Below, piece after piece: positions 13,457 through 24,079 of a stretch of 64,000 bases of DNA. Every line of letters starts with the position of its first letter. Position 1 is the first letter of the stretch. The notes beneath the pieces were generated by a model. That model saw nothing but the letters and a program-made list of their open reading frames with translations, had not been told where the DNA came from and searched no databases. This stretch comes from Nephromyces sp. MM_2019. Lineage: Eukaryota > Apicomplexa > Aconoidasida > Nephromycida. The position numbers and the translations under genes are program-made. The stretch is taken from NCBI GenBank assembly GCA_015657535.1, contig JADHZB010001343.1:57044-121043 (forward strand), given 5' to 3'.

Positions 13457-14631
13457 ATGACGGTCAGGGGTGATGGACGACATAGCAACTTTGAATTGCG
13501 CCCAATTACTTGTGAGTATGATTATGTATCCAACGCTGATGCCTCATGCCGATTTTTCCAGGGTTGCTCCGGCGTGATAGCTAGTATATGCCTTCCTAAA
13601 GAAAATTCTACTTTGTATTCGAGCTTCTCATCCCGAAATAAAGCGTCGCTACGCACTTTTTCAGCTGCACTGGATGTTTTGGTGCGCCCCGTGGTTGGAG
13701 CTCCTACTGCTAAAGAAAAATATTTTGAGTCTGTGCTACTGAAATACGCTCAGAGTGTAATAATCACCGAAAGCTATCAAAAATCCATTATACGCATAGT
13801 CATACAGATATTGAATGATGATGGAGGACTCACTGCTGTGATGACCAATGCGGTTATGCTTATTGCAATCGATGCGGGTATCTTGTTACGTAGGACAACA
13901 TTTTCAGTTTGTATCGGTATTCAGGATGGGCTAGTAAGAAAGAAAGTGGATTCTGCGCAAGGCTCTACCGGTAGCGCTTCATCTGAAAGTCCTCAGAATG
14001 AAAACGCGGATAAGAGTTGCTTACTGTTGGACCCCACAGCGCTAGAAAAAGAAGGATGTGCTTCTTGTGTAAACCTTTCCACCTGCGTAAACACAGGTAA
14101 TTTTATTGATATTTTTTGTTTTACTTAAAGTGTTAATTGTTCAAGTTGGTTCAAGGAATGTTAAATTTTCTGATATTGTTCAATGGGCTATGGGAGTTGC
14201 TGAATAAAATTTTGCTGACCTACTTTTTTAATGGATTTAGTAAGTTTATTAGCCCTTTTTTCGGAAAAATATTTATTTCTCCGAATTTTTCTTCATAAAT
14301 CTTGGTTTCGGTATTTCCATATTTGTGCATACTCATTTTTTAATAAAACGCTGCGATTTCATTTCGCAACTAATTTAAACCTTTGTGAGTCTGATACATT
14401 CAATGACGAATTTCCCGCCTCTAATTTGAATCTTCAGGAAAATGCACAAGTGTACATTCGGAAGCTGGCGATGTCACTTTAACTTCGGATTATACAAGAA
14501 GAAATTTGTTTACATTAGCACTGGCGGCTAGTCACGAAGTTTCAAAATATGCTAAACAAGCATGGATGGAGAAGATGCAATCTATTTACACCTTATTCAA
14601 CGTAAACAATCGGTTTTCCGTAGAGATATGA
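13457..14631 (+). CDS. RRP46: Exosome complex RNase PH-like subunit RRP46 (EXOSC5 type)
   Basis: A non-catalytic RNase PH-fold subunit of the nuclear and cytoplasmic RNA exosome ring. It has two exons, 13457-14096 and 14438-14631 (TGA), joined in phase 1, giving about 277 residues against roughly 235 for the human protein. Landmarks: RGDGRHSNFELRPITCEY near the start, NADASCRFFQGCSGVIAS, SLRTFSAALDVLVRP, RIVIQILNDDGGLTAVMTNA followed by DAGILLRR, then LLLDPTALEKEG. Exon 2 supplies the C-terminal helix (LFTLALAASHEVSKYAKQAW). The phosphorolytic catalytic residues of RNase PH are not evident, as is usual for RRP46. Two features are unusual: a Ser/Asn-rich insertion of about 30 residues (near 13935-14020) before LLLDPT, and a four-cysteine cluster across the splice junction. 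Another in-frame upstream start (GTG 13400) is open, but ATG 13457 puts the DGR motif at the position usual for the family. RRP41 or MTR3 are less likely alternatives. Confidence 0.9.
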
Positions 14632-17388
14632 AAGAAATTCTAAAAACGTTCTGAATAACTAGTTGAGTTTCTCTTTTGATTTAGCTCTAATAGGAGGTAT
14701 CGTTTCCTTTAACTCTTAGCAGGCAAGATTTTTTGCGGAGCGTTTTGCTGGTTGTGTTTGCTGCGCCTAAAAACTGATGGGCAAAATTATTAGAATGTGT
14801 TTTATTGAAATAGCACTTTTATGGAGATTTCCAAGCCATTTTTTAGTAAGCCACTTGCTTTATTGTTAATTATCCTTTCATGGTGCTATCAAAATAGCAT
14901 ACAACGAATAAAGTAAGTTTAATGCTGCTCCTCTTTATTTCAAACTTTCGCATGCTGAATTCATATTGCTCTCCCGCTTTGTTACTTAGCACTAAAACAC
15001 TGTCGCGTTTTTAACTGAGTACGGATGTTTTCATATATTTATGAGGAACTAAAGTCCTTACGCGTTTAGGGGCTGAATTGCTTCAATATACGTTGGGTTT
15101 TCTGCTGTCTGAGTGATTTTTGTGGGTTGCTTTCTTGTTTCCCATATTTTAGTGTGCGGCCTCCTATGTTTAAATTTAAAAAAAAGCTGCTTTATATCCT
15201 CTTCAAGCTTGTTATATGTTATATGAATTGTCTGTGGACCTCTTTTTATATTCTATCGACTACTAGTTTATGCTTAATGTCTACGTTTATCTCAAAGAAT
15301 ATTAGATTATAAGTAATTAGACTTTTTGTTTTGATTTACCGAAGTAGCTTATTTTCCTATGGTAATTTTGTGTGTAAAAATTCAGCCGGCTTTACTGTTA
15401 AAGATTATCATATTGCGAGAGCATTTATTCAGCCAATCGAAGTCGTAACTTACCTTACCAGTAATTTTGTTAGGAGGCATAACACTTTGTGGTGATAAAG
15501 AGTACAGCTCCTGAGGATTCTTCAGTGGAAGACTCTTTGATTACTGATAGATCACACGAACATCTCTTGCATACATCTAACTTTTTGGTGCTAATATAAC
15601 GCTTTAGCTGAAAAATAACGCCGAAATACTTCGATGGAACAGCTGTTTTCGAAGGTCATTAGCTGAAGAGTACCTACGAAGTATGCTTAGGATGTTCTAA
15701 GATGCTTAATTCTTCTTTTAAGAGTGTAAAAGGATATGCTTCCTTACTTATACCTTTAAGAAAAACCATGGATAGGGAAAATTAATGCATCTACAGAGAT
15801 TTCGTGGTATGATACTCTTTGGCTGGAGGCTTCTCTTCTACGTTGGTATATCTAAAGTTGCGTGCTTAAACTTTCTGCGTCGTGTCGGCATAAAATCCTG
15901 CAAAATCATGCTTATTTTGTTTTAACTTGCGCACCGTTGAATTAGAAATATTAATATCATGCTACATTTAAAAAATAAAAAATCGATCAAATGGTAGACC
16001 AAAAGATATTTTCGGCCTTCCTTAGCCTCTATTTGTTAAATTACAAATTAAAAGCTTATTTTATATCATTTTTTTCATGCTGATACTTGCAGGTTTCTGA
16101 TGAATTTCAGAAAAAAGTCGTATTTATTAAGACTCTTCAATTAGGGTATTCAGCTTCCGGTCGTAAATTTTCCTTTCAAAGTATTTTACACGCTTTATAC
16201 CATATGCTTTGAATTTGTTTCTAATATATATTTCGTCTTGTTACCTGGGCCTAGTATTTTTGTTACTGTCGTGGATACAGTGTTGAACTGAGTAGGTTGC
16301 TGCTTAGAGAGGCTTATGGAATACCGGTGCTGCCTAAAGTGGGTATTGGTCTTCAAGTATTTTTAGCAGGCTTGTGAAATCTGCTTTAGCAATGGTTCAC
16401 CGACATCTTGTCGCTGCACTTGAAAAAGTGTGATGCAGTCCTAGCTATTGCTTGAGTTCTAGAACCTTTCAAACGCTAATTAGTAATTGTATAAGGTAGT
16501 GACAAGCCTTGCTTTAATTGCTGGGAATATTTAAGCTCACAAGCACGTAACTTTAGCGGCATGCGGATATGCACCGCGTAAAGTGCTCCTCGTAAGGCTT
16601 CCAGCAAGCAAAGCACGGCTCGCAGCATAGGCGGAAAAACTCTATTCTTGGGCACCGAGATAGTTGAGCCTGCAAGTTTTCGATTGCATTTCTTTGTGGC
16701 GTAGGCTCATATTGCGGAAATTTAGGCTTTAAACCCTCGTTTACCCGTAAACCTCAGGGTCGCCGGGCTAGTTATATCGATTGAATGTATCAAGCCGGGG
16801 GGATATCTAGATGATATACAAGGAAGAGCTGATACATCTGCTGTGCCACTGTCGTTTACCAGAATATGCATGTTTATTGTCGGAACTCTTGGGAGTTACG
16901 TGAATTCAATAGCGCCTATTGGAATAATATATAGCTGTAATACTATGCGTGTGGCTTACAGTCTATCAGAATTGTATTACATCTCATGACGCGCTGCTCC
17001 AGTGAAAAATTCACTAAATCTTAGGTGTGGATAGGTGGTGATATGGAAAGCAGATGTGCACATATGTGCACGCAGAACATCAACATACTCACGAGCTCAT
17101 TAAGAATGATTATCCTCTCAGAAGGTATGATGCGAAGCGGGACTCACTTTAGGGTGTGACATTTAGGCTGGGAGCTTTTATAACCTTGAAGAGCTTCTTG
17201 AGGTGCAAAACCATTTTGATCACGTAAAAAGCAACAACTCATGATGTGCGCTACTGCCAGTATCAAGTTTGGCTAAGCTTACAGTGACTGTTTCGTGGCT
17301 GCACAGATTATCGTGTACTTAGGCTTCGCTCTATTCACAAGGTACAACTTAAGTTGCTTTGTCAGTAGGGAAATGGTTCACCTTTAAG
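14632..17388. other. Unresolved region between RRP46 and the E2-like exon
   Basis: T-rich plus strand, consistent with intronic or intergenic DNA transcribed rightward. A few open pieces occur (15127-15312 (+); about 16812-16987 (+), which contains VPLSFTRICMFIVGTLG and loosely resembles the segment before the E2 core), but nothing is convincing. No repeats of note. Confidence 0.4.
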
Positions 17389-17591
17389 GGAAATTTACCA
17401 CTCCCTGCATTGCTACATAATGATGTAAAGACAAAAACACTATTGCATGTGCATGTTAAACAGAATAGGCTTAGACCTGATGAAATTCAGCAAAGTTGGT
17501 TTAATGTTGCTTACTTGGGTATCTTTAGTGCAGACCAGATTTATGCTATTGTTAATCCACCACAAAGCTCTATCTTATCAGCATCTAGCAT
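17389..17591 (+). CDS. Divergent 2-oxoacid dehydrogenase E2-like exon (gene incomplete)
   Basis: A single open segment resembling the catalytic domain of dihydrolipoamide acyltransferases (E2 of pyruvate, branched-chain or 2-oxoglutarate dehydrogenase) or of the E3-binding protein. The residues GNLPLPALLHNDVKTKTLL parallel the 'GLITPIIKDADKKGL' strand of E2. NRLRPDEIQ parallels 'KLxPEEfQ', and QIYAIVNPPQSSIL parallels 'faAIINPPQaaIL'. The usual SNLGMFG between them is replaced by AYLGIFS, and about 12 residues of the preceding helix are missing. An acceptor (TTTAAG) precedes it and a donor (GTAGGA) follows in phase 2. No exon carrying the HxxxDG active site was found downstream to 19.4 kb, and no lipoyl-domain exon was found upstream. 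It could be one exon of a fast-evolving E2 or E3BP gene, or a decayed copy. The family match is fairly secure; whether it is functional is not. Confidence 0.5.
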
Positions 17592-19463
17592 GTAGGAAAG
17601 CTGTTGTGATAGATTAAAATAGCATGATGGCAAAAATACGATAAATTTAAGTTTATCTTATCTAATTAAATATTGTCTTGTATTACCAGTAGCATCATTT
17701 TTTTGCTTCTTTATGCTCTATTATGAGTTTTTGATAGAAAAAATATATGGAATGGTATCAATTTAGTAATCCCTAACGGGTTGAATGGACGATCTAATGA
17801 CAGTTTATTTTTACTTGCTTACGAAATTGTATCTGCCTCTGCAGGATCACCTGAAAGAAGCAAGTCACGCTCTTTCCCATGAAGACTTTAGCAGTCACAT
17901 ATGCATTCCTTGGATCACAAATTTAAACCGACCCAAGGAAGATGCTTCTTCCATGGATACTGCTCCACCACTGGTAAACTGCAAAAACTCATTCGACAAA
18001 CCAGGCGATACTAGCCTCAGCAAAAGATTTTCCCTGTGTGCCTAAGAGCTCCGCTAATCGCCTCCGTAATTGCAAGAACATAAACTATTCATGTCGTGAG
18101 CGGTACACCCAAGGCTTTCGGATTTTCAGGTTTCTAAAACGAAATAAAGATAGCCTTTCAGAGAAGTGAAATGAAGGCATAAATGTGTGTTTTAAGGTCA
18201 ATAGCCGGTGCTGTTTGGCGCCACAGCAATAAGTCGAGACCCGGAGCACTCAACGATGCAAACTTTTCCCTTGCAACTAGCCATTAGAACAGCACTGAAT
18301 TTAGCTGTAGAGCAGCCTGGATGCAGGCTCAATAATTTCATCGGATAGTACATTTTTCACAAGCTTTAAGCATAGATTATCTGCACAGAAAGTGATTAGC
18401 AATGTGTTGCCTACCTTTTCTTAAACTTTTTTGTAGTATTTGGTGTATCAAAGAAGTGGTACCATAAGTTAACGACCCTTGAGTTGTTCACTGTGGCGAT
18501 TCCACACTTAGGTGAAGAATCGGGACACTACATGGAGCCCTGCTGGGCTACTCTCTAATTTTGCTGCTGTGTTGCAACCCTGCACCTACTCTGACCTTCT
18601 ACCACATGATTCTCACCACATATATATTCGTTTTGTATGTACACGATATTCATTTCTCAACTTCAACGGTCCCTTACACAGGATAAAGTGCCTCATGCAT
18701 CAGAGGATTAAGTCTATTAAAAGTATGATGGTGTACCTGATAATCTGCATGCGGCTGAGTTCTTCCCGCCCCTTGGCAAATACTGTCTTTGATGCTGCTT
18801 TTGACATTAACTGAATGGATATATGCTCTCCCGTGTGGTGAGGGTGGCCGCTCAAAACATATTATTAACAATTGCGGTAGCTGCAAAGGATTATCGTGGC
18901 TTTGGGTTTCCCTTAGTGGGGAGCTGTATTGTGTTTGTTCCCTGGGAGCGTGTTTATGTACTTTTGCCTTGCTGCTACTGCTGAGCCTGTACTTGCTGCA
19001 TATTCTTCGTAGTGCGGGCGTAAAAGCGTCGGTGTTGCTGGGTCTTTGAAAGAGAAGCCTCTGTAGCTCTGGGTAGTGCCGTATGTCATTCACGAACTGA
19101 CGTGATAAAATTGAAAATTCATCTTGCGGTATTTTTTGGAGCAGTCTTTGCTCTGCAACATTAAACAGTGCTGGGCTATAGGCTTAAATTCTGCAGTGCG
19201 TGGCTGCACTCATGTGAAAGGATCTACGATCAGGGTCAAGGAAAAGCACACTATTATCTTTGAATCTATTGTATACATGCTTGAACCAATTTGCTTGATC
19301 TTACAAGCAGTCATGCCATACGTTAGATTTTTGATATAACGCCAATTTCACTGAGAGTTAAAGCTTCTCCATATTTGGAAAGCTGGGAGTTTTTGTACTT
19401 TTGCTCTCAAAATTCTTCATCTTTACGTGTTACTGCTGTCTCAGAGCGACTGGTCTTATCATA
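17592..19463. other. Unresolved region between the E2-like exon and MPC2
   Basis: Contains open frames 17785-18045 (+), 18512-18814 (+) and, on both strands, the GC-richer 18674-19093. None shows a family motif, and no HxxxDG active-site motif expected for an E2 C-terminus was found on the plus strand. Confidence 0.4.
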
Positions 19464-20955
19464 ATGGCGAGCAGATTTGGATTTCAGCTTTCAAACCGGA
19501 GGATGCTGAACGTATTCTTTCCTGGAATTGTACCCAGAGTTCAGCAGAAAATTGAGGCATCATCTCTACCTCCCGCGGTCATAAATATTTTAAGTAATAC
19601 TCATGTAGAATTTATTTCTCAGCTGTGTATTTGGCCTAGATGTGTTGATGTATCTGGAGCTGCAGGAGCATTGTGTGGGCCCATTCTGCTTGTATAAATG
19701 TAGCTATGGTGTATTCGCCGTATAAACTTCATGCCTAACAAGAATGGCAGTTCTTTTTTTTATGAAACAGATTTTTTTTGTGGTTTTTGCCTTATACCCC
19801 TTCAGAAAATTCGTACTTAAGCATGATATTTGTGCGCAGCTCATCCTGCGGGACCTTTGACCATTCACTTTTGGGCTCCAACTTTTAAATGGATGATATC
19901 TGTGACAAATCTCGTTGATTTAAATCGTCCTATTGAGAAGATGTCGGGATATCAACAAGCAAGTGAGCTAGAGAAATTTCGAAAAAATGTAATTCATCGA
20001 TATTCTTAGAATTTAAATTGGCGGTAATTCATATACCCATCTTTCTCACATTATCTACTTTCGATGTTTTTTTGCAAGACCCATTGATGCACCTTGTTTA
20101 ATGCGTTTTTGTTATAAATAAATAGCTTTCAAGGTTGATACGCTTGTGCGGAATAGCTTAAAGCTACTCATCGTATTCCTTTTTATTGCCCTGATCCCTG
20201 TCGTTGATATCTACCTTCTTGGCCTATTCTGTTCAGCCTTCATATTCACTGGACTTATTTGGAGTCGATACTCCTTTGTTATAACACCCATTAATTATAA
20301 CTTGTTTCTTGGTAAGCATCTGTGAAAGCTCATAGATAAGTTTCGAGAGTGAAAAAATATCAATAGATTTATTTATAAGTGCTTTGTGAATTTTTTTTAA
20401 TGATCTCATATTCTTGTTCTTCCATCATGTACTTCTTTAAGGCAAAGCATGCTGCTTAATAAAAATGAATCACTATGTTCCAGATTCCTCAGGGTGCTGA
20501 ACTTTGTTCGCACATTTATAAAATGCTTAGTTTGTCAAGCTGTTTCATCTATACGAAGCTTTATTCACGCTTGCTACGTCCCTGCCAGGAAAATCGCTGC
20601 TTTAGGACTTGATAGATATATTAAGCAGGGTATTTGCTGGGAGATTTTTCACCATGTGTTCGCTTCAAATATTTCCATGATTAAGGTTATCTTGAAAGAA
20701 TTTTATTTTGCATGGCTACTCTCTGTATGGCTGTTTTTTCAGAAAGAAAATGTTGTTGCATATTGGAGAGTTTTTGGTGCATCCTTTGTACTCGTAGTCA
20801 TGTCGTGCTGTATAATTTTTGTTTTTTTTACAGTAAACTTTTCGTTGTTCCTGACTTCCGCCTGGCATATGTCACGTATCGCCGCCCACGAGTGGAGGAA
20901 GCGTAGCGCTAATCAGGCAGAATTGGCTGATATTCCCCAAGCTGTCGCGTCTTAA
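19464..20955 (+). CDS. MPC2: Mitochondrial pyruvate carrier subunit 2
   Basis: Subunit of the heterodimeric inner-membrane carrier that brings pyruvate into mitochondria. Four exons, all joined in phase 1: 19464-19593, 19840-19962, 20237-20311 and 20834-20955 (TAA), about 149 residues. The core follows human MPC2 almost residue for residue in spacing: HPAGP, HFWAPTFKW, LNRPIEKMSGYQQ, TGLIWSRYSFVITPINYNLF, VNFSLFLTSAW, then a basic tail HEWRKRS and a short acidic end. Two to three membrane helices are expected (FKWMISV..., FIFTGLIW..., NFSLFLTSAW...). The N-terminal 40 residues (MASRFGFQLSNRRM...) are basic and could aid mitochondrial insertion. Exon 1 is the least certain piece: its donor GTAATA is chosen by phase and length. 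No MPC1 partner is visible in the window. Confidence 0.92.
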
Positions 20956-22561
20956 TTTAAAGTTCATTCACCATGCGAACCTAGCAACCCAGGTTTGAAT
21001 TTTGCTACATGATTGCATGAGGTAGCTGCAGAATGTTTTCGGTACATAGAATTTTGTCACACATAACCCGAAGGACTTACTCAGTTATGCTCTCTTCTCT
21101 AAGGGAAGTCAGTTTACGCAGTACCAGTACTACACAGCTAATGTGTTTTCTATACTGATGAGTGTTCTACCCATTTGTAGGGTATCCCAATTTTTTAATG
21201 AAGGAAATATTTCTCATTAACTTATCTTTAGTATATCCTAGAAGCTTAGTTATTAATTTGTAATAAGAGACGGCCTTACTTGTTGCATTGTATATTGAAT
21301 ACGCTTGACTTGTGTTTGTGTGCTTAGCTACTCATCTGGGGGACTTGGAGACCTCTTAATTATTCCGCAAGACTGATTTTCAACTTGGCTTCACCTCTGT
21401 GATTCGATTGGTGGATCTTACCGATATGATACTAACCTAGAAAGTGTTTATCTTTTCTAATATTTTTTTAGCTAATTTTCTGTGAGCAACGTTGTGTCGG
21501 CTGTGACCCCTCCTTAAAAAGTAAGCGTCTCATGAGTTAAGCAGCTTCCGACTTTATTAGCTATTGCAGCAGAATTGTGATCGCCCATAACCAGCTATAG
21601 TATACTGGTATCGAAAATCGAATAAAAGTTTTATATCGCCATTCACCGACGATAGGCTATCATATTTCTGGGTTACCACCATATGGAGGTGGTAGGCATC
21701 CTCTCGTTTGTGTCCAATTTCATATAATGCTAGAATATGGCCTTGGCCGGCAACCCTTTGGCATTTTGAATTTTTATATACATTTCTGTACGCTTGTAGC
21801 CCCGAAAGAGCATGGCGTCGATGCCCAAAATGTATGAGGTTGCTTTATGTGCGGAAACTTGATGTGTGCTTGGTTGGTAGCACTCTCCATTCGAATGGCA
21901 GAGTGCTATCGCATGAGTGGGTTGTGTCAATTGAGCTGCCCAAGATGGTGTGCTGCTTCCCTGAGCCTTACATGAGGGTTTGCTTTGTGATGTGCAACTA
22001 TCTGCTGGTGATTTACAGCACTTACTTGACTCGGTAGAACCTATCGAATGTGCGTTCGATTCTTCCTCCTTAAAAGTACTGATTCTCCAAAAAGTTGAAG
22101 TGGAAGCTGTAAATTTTATAGATATTAAGTGAGAAAAGCTAGACTAGCGTAAGATTTTGCTGCAACGCCCAGCATCTTCCCCTCAAAGCGTCCCAGGATA
22201 TCTAATTCACCACATAGGGAGTTCATAGCCCAGCTCTAAACTATTTCCGTACAGCACGTGAGTTACGCGGCTTTCTTCTGGAGTTTTAGTTTATTAATGA
22301 AAACCTTACGAGATGCATTTTAGACCATAGCTCGGGGGGCATGATTGAAAAGGGGCGAAGTTGCGCCTACCGGTCATGATAAACCTTTAAAAACATGCAA
22401 CTTCAAGAAAGTAATCTAGAACGATGAAGCGTTTTCCTAGCTTCTTCGTTTTACTAAAGCAATCGGCTAAGTATACTTAGGTACAAGCCATAAACACCAT
22501 CTCCAGAGGGCCATAAGGGATTTTTGCGCCTTTTCGTCCGACCGCAGCGCTGCCTTAGCAG

Positions 22562-23110
22562 ATAGTTGGCTCACGCATCAGTCAAAGCGTTGATGGCAGC
22601 GGCGAAGCTCAGAAACTTGAAGACGACGCTACTTACTTTGCAGTAGGCACCTATAGCTTTTTGTTGGTTTGCATTACATTAGGTGAGAATCGCAGCAATG
22701 TGCAGTTAACGAGCAGTATGATCTGTCCAAATAGTTGCATAGCAATGAGCGATTTCTATAGAATTGGCAGTAACTACTACCTTCTAATGTCGACTCAAAG
22801 GGCACGTGTAGCGAATAAAAAAGGTTGCGGTAAGCAAGTGAGTGACCAAGCTGACAGTGCTGCGCATCAGGCCATGGGAACGCCAATCGTAGTAGCCAAA
22901 GACTGGCCTTAACAATAACATCACATCTTAGGGGGACAGATCTTACATTTCGTGATTAGGAATACTGTACCTCCTAGTGAGGTCTGGCAAGAATGTCAAC
23001 TAGTAACGCAGGTAGCATTATCCTTACAGGAAAATGCAGCAAGGGTTCTTGAGCATTCAATGAGTAAAAAAGCATCCTCGGACTTTTGTGTCTTGTCTTA
23101 CTGTCAATAA
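22562..23110 (+). CDS. Candidate 3' exons of a small membrane-anchored protein
   Basis: Not recognised. Three short open exons chain with correct phases: 22562-22682 (donor GTGAGA, phase 1), 22932-23011 (donor GTAGCA, phase 0) and 23030-23110 (TAA). The product would contain a polar stretch with SVDGSGEAQKLEDDAT, one hydrophobic helix (FLLVCITLGGQILHFVI), and a polar C-terminus containing PPSEVWQECQ and ENAARVLEHS. Acceptors end in TTAGCAG, TCTTAG and CCTTACAG. It lies downstream of MPC2 on the same strand and is convergent with the MFS transporter. The 5' exons between 21.0 and 22.5 kb were not resolved. Short open stretches are common by chance at this base composition, so only the phase agreement and splice sites support it. 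Confidence 0.33.
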
Positions 23111-24079
23111 AATGAATACTTCTAGCTTCAAAAAGTTAAGTTTTAAGGTCAGAGTAGATATTTGCATATTCTAAAGTTGTGCTGCATTGTAGTTCAGAGC
23201 TCAGGCTCAGGACACTGTGCTTATGGGTAGGTGTAATAGACTTGCAGAATTTCCCAGGTTACGGGGCATGCAGCGGGTCTGATGAATTTTTTAAGCATTT
23301 TTGTCAACAGAATGATGTCACTACAGGTTCTTTGAAATTTACCGGGGCTACCTCCCCTTCTATTTAAGCGCAAAACAAATTCATCTAAAAGGGTAAGTTA
23401 AATTCACTGATAATGCTGCAGGTGACGGTGAGCTCCAGTTACCATATCTTGATATTCTGTAATGGCGAGAATGTTGGGTAGCGTAACTCTGCAACCGTGG
23501 TAAGGCAATAAAGCTCGAAAAAAAGCGCGCGGTCATTGCGCGTAGCAAGTAAGTTATAACTTCCGTATAGTTAAAATCCTTAGCGAGCGCTGAGGAAGCA
23601 GCAGGTGAAAAATATACGAAGCGTCGGAATACCGGCACATTAAAAATTCAGGAAAAAGAAGATAAAATGATGTATCGCGTGAGTGTTAATGAGCAGCCCG
23701 AATTTTAAAGGGTTTTTTGTAAACCAAAAAGCATCCTATTATGTTTTGTAGAAATAGAGCACCAATTAATGGCTCAGCTAGTAAGCTGCTGAACTCTCAG
23801 CAAGAGCAATATTTGTGCCCCTGGGACATTACGCATCAAAACTAACATATTTGCTCATATTTTCCCAGTGAGCAACACCTATCCATCTTCCGTGATTTTC
23901 GCCAGTCGCCCTTTTTTACGTGTGCTCAAGCGACGGTATCTGCTGGAATACCATATGGAGACTATACAGCTGCAGAAATGTGCAAGTATATTGTTGGAAT
24001 ATGTTTAGGTTCACTTTATGATACAAACAGAGCATTGATAGAAAAATAAAGGCAAGTACCGAACTTCCAGTAAGAATTT
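23111..24079. other. Convergent intergenic region
   Basis: Lies between the plus-strand candidate ending at 23110 and the MFS gene ending at 24080, so it should hold two 3' ends. Overlapping open frames (23179-23367 +, 23381-23638 -) have no recognisable motif. Confidence 0.45.

Noticed and set aside
18674..19093. 139-codon minus-strand frame
   Set aside because: Lies antisense in a plus-strand-skewed, GC-richer region, has no motif, and overlaps equally open plus frames.
22010..22070. tRNA-like box (GTTCGATTC)
   Set aside because: No matching T stem, acceptor stem or A box at the right spacing.
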